The notes beneath the pieces are model-generated. The model was given only the letters and a program-made list of their open reading frames with translations, was not told where the DNA came from and did no database searches. Positions 33,572 through 44,594 of a stretch of DNA of 64,000 bases are shown here, piece after piece (position 1 is the first letter of the stretch; the number at the start of each line of letters is the position of its first letter). Location of the stretch: positions 17,698,501 to 17,762,500 of the forward strand of contig CP142456.1 of assembly GCA_038049695.1 (NCBI GenBank), written 5' to 3'. The translations under genes and the position numbers were made by a program. The DNA is from Cinnamomum chago (lineage: Eukaryota > Streptophyta > Magnoliopsida > Laurales > Lauraceae).

Positions 33572-35028
33572 TGTGAGTCATTGCTTGTTGGAGGAAAACT
33601 TCCTTTTTTTTATTATATGTACGCTTGTAGGTTTTATGTTGTTCCAATTAGCATTATTTTGTGTTCAATTTGATTTTAGAATACTATGACTGTTATCTTA
33701 CCATGTTGTTGGTTCAGTTTGGTCAATGGATTTTATTTGATATATTGAGACTGAATTGGATTGCAATGTGGGTTTTTTAAAACTTGGGTTTTGCTGTTTT
33801 CTGCACTAAATTTGGCCTCTAAATTTCTGCACTAGCTGAAACAAACGCAATTTCTGCACCATCAAAAACTGGAAAAAAAGTGTTTCTACAATTTCTGCAC
33901 TAGCTGAAACAAACCCAACTTCTGCAACAAAAGTCTCTCTGTGCATTACAATCTCTGCAACAAAATTTCTGCAACATGACTAGACAACATTCCTACAGAA
34001 ATTCCATCCATTCCATAATTCTCAACAAGAGAAACACTCAAGAAATAATTTACACTCATATGACAACTCTAAACATGACTAGACAACTTCCATCCATTCA
34101 TAAACTTCCACACAACATTAATAAATTTCAGAAACTTGCTGAAACAAACGCAATTTCCGCACTATCTAAAATTGGAAAAAAAGTGTTTCTACAATTTCTG
34201 TACTAGCTGAAACAAAACCAACTTCTGCAACAAAAGTCTCTCTGCGCATTACAATCTCTGTAACAAAATTTCTGCAACATGACTAGACAACTTCCATCCA
34301 TTCATAAACTTCCACACAACATTAACAGTAACCTGCAGCAACGAGACAGGGAGAGATGAGGTGAGACGCAGCAGAGAGGGAGAGATTGTAGTAGATAGGT
34401 CGCGCAGCAGCGAGATCGAGCTGGGAGAGAGCAGTAGCGAGAGATAGAGATTGCAGCAGAGAGGGAGAGAACGAGATCGAGATGGGAGAGAGCAGTAGTG
34501 AGAGAGAGAGAGATGAGCACAGCAACAACGAGAGAGAGAGAGAGACAGATGAGCGTAGCAACAACGATATATAGAGAGAGATGAGCGCAGCAACAACGAT
34601 AGAGAGAGAGATTTGGCGAGAGAGATGAGCGCAGCACTAGGGCATCAATGGAGATAGATCAGGCAAGAGATGAGCGCAGCAGGGCAGCGAGGGAAAGAGA
34701 TCAAGAGAGAGAGAGGAGAGCAGCAGCAGGGCAGCGAGAGAGAGAGAGAGAGATCAGGCAAGAGAGATGAGCGGAGCAGGGCAGTGAGAGAGAGAGGTTA
34801 GGCGAGAGAGAGGAGAGCAGCAGCGAGGGAGAGAGATCAGGTGAGAGAGAAAGGAGGGCAGTAACAGGGAGTTCTGGATTAGGTCTGGCGAAGAAGGGGG
34901 AAATGAAAAGAGGGAAAGGGGAAAGCGCGGGGCCAACAAATTTCAATCCATGTAACCCTATTGTTCCACCCACACGTGCGACTCGCACAACGCAGCTGAT
35001 ACTATGCTCAATTGTAGTGTAGGAGAAC

Positions 35029-36785
35029 ATATATATATATATTAGATTTCCTTAGCTAACCATGACTACCAAAACCTTTAGGTGTTAGTAGATGCAACAT
35101 AAATACTTTTCAATACTCCTCAAGTGGAGCCCACTCCTCAACACTTCCCCTCAGGTGGAATCTGGTTGGCGCAGTTTCAGAGCATTCAATACTGCTCAGG
35201 TGGAGCCCACTCTTCAACAATATATTTATAAATATCTCTAAACTGAGGATGCGTAAATGAGATTTCATGTATATGAATGGTCTCAATTACCTTGCCTTAA
35301 CAAATTACTGGTATTGGCATTTAAATTTGCTGGTAAACTAAGTGAATGGCAACCAAGTTCAAATAGTCCAACATAGGCCTAAGATTCAGTAAGCAATGAT
35401 CTAAAGTTGTAATAGTAGCCAAACACCACCCCCTCGCAAATTCTAAGAACTAATATTTTTGTTACATTTTTCCATTCGCCTAATATTTCTTCCACTACAC
35501 CTGAAGTATAATCATGTATTTTGAAACTTTCTTCAATCCAATGGTGGGTCATGTATGGATTGGATAAATCATAATCGGATAAGTATAGGTGTTGATTGTT
35601 GTCATGATCAATTTGGATTTAATGAAATGAGCCTTGTATTGATAAAAAGAAATGAATTTATGCAGGGTTATTCTCTCCCACTAAGTGTAAGTGTTAATGT
35701 TACATGTTTTATAAAGAGAAATTCAACCTATGCATATAAGTATAAAAGATATGGACAAAAATGTCATTTTGCTCTAAAAACTTATGGTGGTATACACAGG
35801 GTCCTATTTGTAAATATTAAAGCTTCATGAACCTATTTACAAATTGTACAAACCTTAGCGTTGTATATACAAAAAGCTCTAAAATTATAATGACAACTTG
35901 TCACTGAAAATCCTCACTACACCGATGTGCATGTGTTTACAAAAGAACATTGATTTGCATATGAAATTAATCACAATCTCATTATTACCCTAAGTGGGTC
36001 CCACTTATCAAAGATCCAAATCAACAAATCAATTCAAATAGCTGGCTTATATATTATGGGTCCTCACCAAAATCATCAAGAGTTGACTCCATTGTTAGAT
36101 TATGAAAATGTTAATTTTCTTTTATACTCATCAAAAGGAAGTGGGCCCAACTCATGTTGAATGAAATTTGGTTTGTATAGATCCTAACCCTATAAACTGA
36201 TCCATTCCCCATAATAGTGATTATTTCTAAACTGATATTGATCCAACCATTAAATTTTTGTCGGATTTATGTATGGACCCCCCATTCATGCTATGATTTG
36301 AGAATACCCACCATTAGATTATGGAAATGCAAGATTTCGGAAGTCATCAATTTGGAGGTCGGCCCCAACACATGTTGGAAAAAAAAAACTGGTTTGTATA
36401 AAATATAAATCAAGCCCTTTAAGCTTGAATACCCCCTATGAATTGGTGATTATTCCATAGTTAATACCAATTCAACCATTAATGGCCCATTGCATATATT
36501 TATGTATGGGCCCATTCACCCCATAAACTGGAAAACCATTTAATACTCGTCCTCTACTAATAGGAAACTCAAAAAAGAGAAAATAGGATGGATAAAATCT
36601 CCTCCTAATCAACTTATGTGATTAACTCTTCGTTTTTCATTGGTTGAATGGAGGGGCGTTTTTGCTTTTGACAATGCCCTGGGTGTTTTCTATCGCTTCT
36701 CATATTTATATGACTGAAAAGTTCTCCCATTGCGCCCCAATCGATTTCAGTCTACCCATCCAGAAGTTAGCCATGGCTCAACACA
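35029..36785. other. Intergenic, no gene seen
   Basis: AT-rich. Two diverged copies of a block with 'ccattgttagattatgaaaatg' / 'ccaccattagattatggaaatg' lie about 210 bp apart (36,090-36,360). I found no coding signal. Confidence 0.5.
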
Positions 36786-36798
36786 CATGGAAAATAAA

Positions 36799-36803
<5 letters not shown>

Positions 36804-36857
<54 letters not shown>

Positions 36858-37027
36858 GGAGAATATTCATATGCATTCATCCCTTACCATAGGGTGAGGG
36901 ATACTTCCATAAATGAGGGGTTTCAATTATACCCTATGTACTTAAAATACCTCTTTTGTACTTGAAACACCTCATTTATGGAAGCATCTCTTACCTTATG
37001 GTGAGGGATGGATGCATATGAACATTC

Positions 37028-37030
<3 letters not shown>
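36804..37030. mobile_element. MITE M1 in (TC)n(TA)n
   Basis: An almost full-length hairpin: the left side 'gaatattcatatgcattcat' pairs with the right side 'atggatgcatatgaacattc', and the arms meet near 36,940. The element proper is about 36,855-37,030. (TC)n then (TA)n lies on the left and a 42 bp (TA)n tract on the right. No frame of note. Confidence 0.78.
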
Positions 37031-37073
<43 letters not shown>

Positions 37074-37077
<4 letters not shown>

Positions 37078-37450
37078 ATATTCAACTGAAAACTAGTTCT
37101 CACCTATTATATGAGAACTTTTTTGCGGAGCCCAACTAACAATCCATCCAAATCTAGCAACCAATAGGGAACCCCCTGATAATCACTAATCTCAAGAATT
37201 GGCACACATCCGAATGGACTGAACCGTTGGATCGATGATTGAATATTTTTTTGAACATGAAGCCATTAAACTTGTGGGCACAAATGAAGCGGTTAGGGGT
37301 ATGAGTTTGGAGTCAAATTTGATACTCGGGGGTGGTCTCACGTAGATCTTTTCATCCCACTTGGTCTCATCCCCAAATGAGGTCTACAATTGGGCCCCAC
37401 AAAAACGTTCTCACATAATATGTGAGAACAGTTCCCACTTGAATATTACT
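37074..37450. mobile_element. MITE M2 in (TA)n
   Basis: The ends 'gaaaatattcaactg' and, reversed, 'aagtaatattcaagtg' each lead into an inner dyad 'gttctcac'...'gtgagaac'. It lies between two TA tracts and has no coding frame. Confidence 0.75.
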
Positions 37451-37487
37451 TATATATATATGTGTGTGTGTGTCTATATATATATAT

Positions 37488-37642
37488 GATGTGCTCTTGT
37501 GAGAGACACTCCCACCTTACCATGAGAGATAAGGTAGGGGCCATCACATTTAAGTTGTTGACATTGGATATGGATGTGAGACCCCCACCTTATTTCTCAT
37601 GGTAATTAGGTGGGAGGAGTGTCTCTTATAAGAGCACCTCCC
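37488..37642. mobile_element. MITE M3 in (TA)n
   Basis: The left end 'gatgtgctcttgtgagagac' pairs with the right end 'gtctcttataagagcacctc', and the pairing extends through 'ccatgaga'. It is 155 bp and flanked by (TA)n on both sides. Confidence 0.75.
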
Positions 37643-37653
37643 ATATATATATA

Positions 37654-37792
37654 TGAGGTGGGATCCCACAGGCTGCAGCCTATGTTATCACAGGCTGCAG
37701 CCTGTGTCACACGTGTGGGCAGAGGCCCTGGGCCCTCGCACGTGTGCGTGCAGCCTGTGATAACACAGGCTGCAGCCTGTGTGATCCCCCCA

Positions 37793-37794
<2 letters not shown>
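37654..37794. mobile_element. MITE M4 with nested palindromes, in (TA)n
   Basis: The perfect 18 bp palindrome 'cacaggctgcagcctgtg' occurs at 37,689-37,706 and 37,764-37,781, with an imperfect third at about 37,667. The element as a whole is also an inverted repeat centred near 37,725. GC-rich, unlike its neighbours, and flanked by (TA)n. Confidence 0.75.
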
Positions 37795-37827
<33 letters not shown>

Positions 37828-37830
<3 letters not shown>

Positions 37831-38000
37831 AAATATTCAAGTGAGGGATTCCCTAGCTCACCATGTGTGATGAGGGACTCCCCTTTTTGGAGAGGTTTCA
37901 AGTACAAAAGAGCTTTGGTACTTGATGGGAGTACACCCTTTTGTACTTGAAACTACCCAAAAAGGAGAGTCCCTCACCACACATGGTGAGGGAATTATAT
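37828..38000. mobile_element. MITE M5, related to M1, right end lost
   Basis: The left part 'accatgtgtgatgagggact' pairs with 'agtccctcaccacacatggt', and the inner 'tttcaagtacaaaagag' is shared with M1. The left flank is (TA)n. The right terminus is missing: the sequence runs into 'aattatatattctcg'. Confidence 0.7.
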
Positions 38001-39357
38001 ATTCTCGATTTAGGTATACAAAGGCCCGAGCTTGGCCCATCAAGTATTGGACTACAAAATGAGGTCCATTCCAGCTCATGGGAGTAGAAAGTAGAAATGC
38101 AGCCAAATAAAGTCTGAGCTCTGGTCTATTCCCGGGTGGCTCGCGAAGCATGACTTTGTATTCTAACCTCATGTTTTAGGCGAGGGTGGAAAATTTACTA
38201 AAGTCTCAATCACCGTCTCTCTCTATTTTTACTTTTACTTTTTATTTTTAGGACGAGGAACTCCCCTCCACACCCCACTCCAAAAACCAACTTATGGTCG
38301 ATCATTATTGGTAAAACCACGCCCCCCAAACCAACTTATGGTTGATCATTATTGGTAAAACTACGGATAGACAACAACACCATTCACTAGCGCTGTGTAT
38401 CAGGTGTTGGAGAGAGAGAGCCTTCTCTAGCTTCTAAGAATAAAATGCCTCATTTGGTAAAATGCACATGGGATTTGCTGGCTTAAATATCTTGATCTAC
38501 AATTAAGTGGGTTGGACACAGATTGATCCACCTAATCGGTTCAATTGCCTAACACTGTATATATGAACTTAATAAAGGTGGACCAGAGTGATTTTCTGAA
38601 TGTCACTTTTGCAAGGCCATAATATGAATATTTGGGCATCATTTTGGCGGGCCCAAAACAATAAATAGTGAAAGTGGGTCCACATGCATGTAATATAGCC
38701 ACACCTCCCCACCTTCCCATCCTCAGAAAAAAAAAAGATAGAAAAGCAAAAATATACTGCTATGAATGGATTGTGATTAAGGTCGGGTTGACTTGTGTTG
38801 GGTAATATCTAACCAGTTCAATGAGCAGGTTGGATTCGAGTTAAGCCTCAGTCATAAACCTCCCAAATCTACCTGGCCCGTTTGCCACCCTATGTGAGGC
38901 CCAATGCAGCAACTACTCTCACCTTTGGTGAAGCTTATAGTGATGCTTGAGAAACAAATGAGTAGACAAATAGATGGGTTTTGATGTGGATTAAGAGTTG
39001 AGCCTAGTATGATCAGTAAAAGATTAAATGACAGAAAGCCTTAAATTTATTGGCCTCAAAGTTTATGGCTCTATATAGTGTCATTTTTATTATTAATGAC
39101 CCAATTATTGTCAATTAAAAGATGATCACAAGTTGAAAATACTGAGTAAGTAGAGTCTTGCTTGTATAACGACTTGACTTTTGTCATTACAGGATAATAG
39201 TTAAATACAGGACATATAGATGCGATCCACTCTGCACTATACTATAAAAAAGAGAATTTGTTAAAATATCAAGTCAGAGAAAATTAGTTCCATGGAATAT
39301 TACAAGCCATCCCATTAAAGGAAATGAAAGTACATAGTAAGGAAAAAAAAAGGAGAT

Positions 39358-39588
39358 TTGACATTTCAATGCCCCATCAACACTCAATCTCCGATTTTTT
39401 TTTTTTACTTTTTTGCCCTTGATCCTCATGGGATCCAAATATTAAAAGTTGAAAAGCTACCCTGGATCCAAAAAAGTAAAAAAAAAAAAAAAAAAAAAGT
39501 ATACTAGAGTCGAACGACTCTGGTGACATTTAGAGACTTTTAGTGGTGAAATTGGGGATTGGGTGTTTAAGGGGCATTGAAATGTCAA
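39358..39588. mobile_element. MITE in unit 1 only
   Basis: The ends 'ttgacatttcaatgcccc' and, reversed, the same word form an inverted repeat that extends through 'aacacccaatcccc'-like sequence. The centre has poly-T and poly-A runs. No counterpart is seen in unit 2, so it inserted after the duplication. Confidence 0.7.
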
Positions 39589-39689
39589 CTTCCCAATAAA
39601 TAATTCAAAATCATTTCCCTTGATTGACTGCTATATACCACATGTGATGTAGTTGTGAGAGAGGTGAAAATTCTTATGTTAATATTATT

Positions 39690-39770
39690 TTTTTGATAAC
39701 GCAGGGTTCTCGGCCTTTTGGGTCAGAATAATCCCTACGAGCCCAGAAGAGAAAGCCAGGTAAAATTCTC
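39690..39770 (-). mobile_element. Short SINE-like 3' end, reversed
   Basis: Read on the minus strand it ends 'ccctgcgttatc' followed by an A run. This resembles the 3' tails near 56,735 ('ccctgagttat' + A run) and 62,018 ('cccatgttatc' + A run). No clear target duplication was found. Confidence 0.35.
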
Positions 39771-40287
39771 TTATGGCCCTAGTGTGGTAGAGCAAATAAA
39801 AGCTTTTATGCTATTAATATCGATCTCTTGAAATAAGGGTTTGATGATGATGATGATGATGTGACGATTGTGATAGCTTAGATCAATCTACAACCTAGCT
39901 ATCCACAATCTAGGTCACTATGGCTGATTCGCTATGTGCATAATATCAAATGATCTACAAGATTTTGGTTCTTCATTAGCTAGAATGTTGTTTAACTTCG
40001 ATTACAGCCCAAGATTTCATAATTCAATATTCAGATTGCTAATAGATCAGGATTGAAACAGAACTCCATCACCCCTTGTAAACTAAAAATGAATAGGTGT
40101 GTTATACCCCTGGCGAATGGAGATCAATGAAACGAGGACACATTCTATGAACCACAAAAAGCAAACCGCTACATAACGATCCAAGTAACCCTAATGATGA
40201 TGTCATGATAGGGATGACGACACCATTGTGATGATAACAACAACAAACAGGCAAGCATACATGGTATAGAAAGAGACTCCTCTATGC

Positions 40288-43200
40288 TGTCACGTCCCCT
40301 GAACCCGATTAGAAAATAAACCGGATCCGGGGAGTGAAATTTTGGGCCAATTAAAAAAATTTGCCCCTTTTGGCCCAAGGATTGTAAATCCGCTGTGAGG
40401 ATAATGTATTTCAACCTCAAAACATAAAACAATAGTGGAATTCATACATTGATATCAACAATGGATAATAAATCTCAATTAAATTTAAAGTTGCAAGCAA
40501 CGATTAAAGTTAAAGAGGAAGTTAATTTAATTACTATGGCCATCCCATAAACTAATACCATTAAACAACATAGAGGCAATGAAAGAAAAGTTCAACAAAG
40601 AATAACAATGAATTAAATAAAATCTAATATTTGTCCCAAAGTGAGTCTCTCATGTGCCTGGTAATGATAACGCTACTCTACGTCATCGGCACTCCACTCC
40701 CGTGCCTCCTCTGCTGGTTGGAGATCCTCTGGGATCTCCTCATTGGCCTGCTCCTCGTAGTAGTACTCACCTGAGGAGTCTGCACACCAAGGAACCGAGT
40801 CAACGACATGTTGAGCAATAGATAAGCAAGATATAATTAAAACATAACATGCATCAAATATAAGAGTAATGACAAGTACAAGATCGTAGGAATACAAGAA
40901 ACAATACTAGGCATGTAGCATAAGTAAATAACTATCAAAATCATAAATAGAAATCCTAGTAATACTAACAATCACCACTACCAATGTAATGCAATGCACA
41001 AGCGGAAATCTCTGTGGATGTCCAAACCACCTCACGGGGTACTAGTAATAATTCTACCCGGACTACTGATACCAAAGTCCGGCTCTAGGGGAATCCAAGC
41101 TCCCGGTCCTGGGAATAGTAGCACGGTCCAAGCCCGCTCCCAACTATTCAACGTCATGGACGCCGTCCAAAGCCGACTGCCCACCCCGATGTCCGAGTAA
41201 CCGACCCATCAATAAACCCCAAACTGCAGCTGGCCATGATATGCAAATAATAATAATAATGTGGTGTTGACATGCGGGGAAAACCAAGTCAAGCAAGTCT
41301 GGCTAGTTCAGCACACCAAGCGTGTTCTTAAGGATTATCTCATTCAAACAATACAAGATAGACCATCCACACGATAATCCCTTACATTCTAGCCAGTCAT
41401 GTTTATTAATACACGATACATGATTCCTAAGGTACACTCTAAATCAGGTCCTTGTTCTAATTCTATAAGAGTTTATGTTTAATAATTAATTAGGTGTTTT
41501 ATGCCAAGAGAATGTACAAGGATACAAAATCAACGGATACGATTAACAAATCAGGGAGATATTATAATCCAATCCTAAGCAAGTGTTGTCATCCATGTAC
41601 CATATGTGGTTTAACGGAGTGCGTGGGGAATTCGAATCATCAATGCTTATAAAGAATTTTCTTGGTGTACAATCATGTTGAGCACCGATTGATTCAATTC
41701 CATACGCATTCAGTTAAACCATACACAATACACGAAAACCTAGACAACCCATCGGAGCACACCAAGCCACGTGCTACGATTTCAAAACCCCATTAATGGT
41801 CATGTGAGAGTGGTTTCATGGTTTCCAATGTCTAAGGCTCAAACCTAGGCTAACAATCTCGTTACTAACAAGAAAGTGATCTAAATAATTAATCTCCTTA
41901 GTTACCTACCTACCCGATCCCCAATCATCACGAAACATGTATCATTGGATTCTAAGCTCAAAGAGCTTTTCAACGGTATATGGCTCGCGAAATTCCGTCG
42001 TATGTTTTAGAAGTTATGGCCCATAGAAGTTTGTCCCTTTATATATATATATGTATATATAAAGAGCAAGGCTCTCCTAAGCTCAAGCTTAGGAAAAAAT
42101 TTCGTAAGCTCATGCTTGTGGGGCCCACGTTTGGTCCATCCAAATGGACCAAATACATGACTTTCCTAAATTACACATGTCCACCAACTTTCGGTCAGAT
42201 TTGAATTTATTGGACCGTTGGATTGACTATGTATCAATCCAAATGGACCGTTGACCATTAAATTTTTGGGCCCATATGGAGATGTTATAAATCGCATTTG
42301 GGGCTTATTTTTTGTAGAGAGGAAGATCCAAGGGAGTCCTTGAAATCCCCCCCACCCCCATCCTCATGTGGGTCCCCAAGTGGGCCCCACTACATACTTG
42401 AGCTAACCTTCTTATAAGCTTGAGCTTAGGAGAGCTGACCCCATATATAAATATATATATATAAAAAGCGCGACGGACCAACAATGTGTCCAACTCAGTG
42501 GATGGATGATCCAACCGCAACCATGATTCATGTCAGGCAACATTTCTTTGTTTTTTTTTTCCTGACTCATCATATGCGCTGATGTCATGGCCATGGACGT
42601 TCTGAACGTCCAGCCATCATTCAACGTTTCCATTTCTTTTTTTTTTTTTTTAACGTCAAATACAGAACCCCATTTTTTGCAGTTTTTTACCCAATCCTTT
42701 CCAAAAATTCACATGCACAAAACTGAGCCACCGTGCTCCCCTAATAATTAATTCCATCCATCATCACTTCCACTTACATCAATTAACAACTAAAATTAAT
42801 AATTAAATTAAATAAACCCAAATTAATAACAGAACAGGCTTGGAATAAGGGAAACCTAACAAGAAAACACATCCAATCAATGGAAGACATACACACATGC
42901 TTAATTATAAAATGCAGATCTACTTGCCTCAACCAAGAAGAAGATTGGAAATGGGGAAATCTGAGGAGAAGTCCTAACACTGTCGAAACATCAATCTACT
43001 CGACCAAACGCAATCTAACACGTAAAGGAGAAGAAAAAAAAGGAAAAGATCAAGATCTAACCTAAATCTAAACCAAAGAGAATTGATTGAAAAGATAAAA
43101 GAGAGGGAAATCTTACCAAACTGATGTCAATGGAAAGAGGAGATCGCGAGGAAGAAGGTGAGCGACTCGGATCGCGGAAGTGATCCTTCAGGGAAGGAGT

Positions 43201-43696
43201 TCTGGAGCCTTGGAAAATGAGGAGGAAGAAGAATGGTTGTGGTAGGTTATCTTTCGTTGCAGAGAAAGAAAAGAGATTAGGGTTAATCTCTTGTTAAGAA
43301 GAAAAGGGAGGGAGAAAAGACTAAGTTACCCTTTAAGTGGGTCCGGAGAAAGAATGAACTATTAGAAGGGTTTCTGGTCGTCAGATCGCAACGAGTCAGA
43401 AGACAAAATTGATCAAAACGACGAGACCTTTCCAACAAACCCAAAATCACGGAAATAGGATTTTTTTGGAAAAACACTCAATTTTTTCCTAATTTGCAAA
43501 CGACCCCCTACTTGGGTCAAACGAACTCAGAATCGCACGAAACTCCGCAGACACTATTCTAACACTAAAAGAAACTCGCTGACCATCTAAACTCACTTAA
43601 ATATATAATAAAACAATAATTATAATAATATCAAAATAAATGGATCAACGGGCCGGTAATTGGGCCCAGCTGACCAGTAAGGTCGCAGACCTTACA
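40288..43696 (-). mobile_element. Solo LTR G
   Basis: The ends are TGTCACGTCCCC and CAGACCTTACA, flanked by 'tatgc' at 40,283-40,287 and 43,697-43,701. Length 3,409 bp. It contains MITE M6. Unit 2 has no such insertion, so it postdates the duplication. It lies about 900 bp upstream of bHLH gene 1. Confidence 0.9.
42061..42442. mobile_element. MITE M6 in (TA)n inside LTR G
   Basis: The left end 'gctctcctaagctcaagctt' pairs with the right end 'aagcttgagcttaggagagc'. TA tracts flank both sides. The interior is GC-richer than the flanks and non-coding. Confidence 0.8.
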
Positions 43697-43701
43697 TATG
43701 C

Positions 43702-44158
43702 TGTCTAGAACCAGAACTGGATTTTGGACTCAGGGTCATTACTTTCATACTATCCAATTAGTAGCTGTTAAATAGAATGTTAAAAAAAAAAAAAAAAAAG
43801 GCCAGCAGAGATCTAATTTTCTAAGGCGATGAGATCCAATTACTTTCTAGCTACCACGACTCTCATCGCCTTCGAATGGGGCTAGTGCGCGCCACAAGCA
43901 TTCCGCCTGTCTAATTTTTGAAAAAGATGCAGAGGATCTGAAGTGGTGGACCATAAGTAGGAAAGTGTTTCGTGAAACTCATGACACTTTCACTGCTCAT
44001 CGAGCACCAGCATTAGTACCTTATTGACATGGCCACACTTTGTCCCCATTTCACACTTCACAAGTTATCCTTTGGTAGCAGCATCCCATGCTTTTGTAAT
44101 CATCATTTATCTAAAATAATGATTTCATACCTAAACATGTTTAGGTGATACTTAGACA

Positions 44159-44228
<70 letters not shown>

Positions 44229-44280
44229 CTTTAGTGCTTTTCTTTTGTTGCTCCCAATAAACGCCAAGAGATCGCACACA
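43702..44280 (+). promoter_or_regulatory. Upstream region of bHLH gene 1 with (GA)32
   Basis: From about 43,920 it aligns with 57,230-57,430 and 58,020-58,130 of unit 2. It contains a perfect GA tract at 44,162-44,225 (32 repeats) ending 55 bp upstream of the TATA box. Unit 2 has only 'gagagagag' there. An 18-base A run lies near 43,782. Confidence 0.6.
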
Positions 44281-44288
44281 TATAAAAA
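44281..44288 (+). promoter_or_regulatory. TATA box, bHLH gene 1
   Basis: 'catataaaaatatagatta' is conserved in both paralogues, 314 bp (gene 1) and 315 bp (gene 2) before the start codon, within otherwise diverged sequence. The likely transcription start is about 44,315. Confidence 0.7.
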
Positions 44289-44594
44289 TATAGATTACAA
44301 AAAGAGGTTATGCCGGGAATTCGAAATCTCCTCCTTGATACCGTTGGTAGTCATGTTTTCATCTTAATGTTCTCTTTATATACATATTTTTTCCATAAAA
44401 AAACACCAAAGGATCCCACCCAGAAACCTTGCATCAGTTCATCCCCTCAAGCCATATCTCATCCACATCAAGAGAGAGTGTCTTGGTCCCTCAAAGATTT
44501 TCTTCCTCAACGTCATATCATATAGAGGAGAGGATCTTTGTTCTCTTGACCCGACCAAAGATCATATTCTCCAACATAAGATCCTATCTCTAAA

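Larger units (their letters stand above)
29884..35028. mobile_element. Foldback / Pack-MULE-like element with arms of more than 2 kb
   Basis: The left end GCTCTCCTACACTGTAGTTG and the reversed right end GTTCTCCTACACTACAATTG match, and the match continues inward in order. TC-rich block 29,980-30,640 pairs with GA-rich 34,340-34,890. 'tgttgcagaaattttgttgc' blocks 30,690-31,170 pair with 33,800-34,290. The GATA-like fragment 31,400-31,438 pairs with 33,533-33,571. 188 bp repeats 31,640-32,640 pair with 33,130-33,480. The centre (32,641-33,060) is unique. Both ends abut (TA)n, so the target duplication cannot be fixed. Long terminal arms carrying gene fragments fit a Mutator-like (Pack-MULE) or foldback element. 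No transposase. Confidence 0.75.

Noticed and set aside
40169-42204. Several 60-90 codon frames in solo LTR G
   Set aside because: All lie within LTR or MITE sequence and overlap on both strands without motif or codon support.
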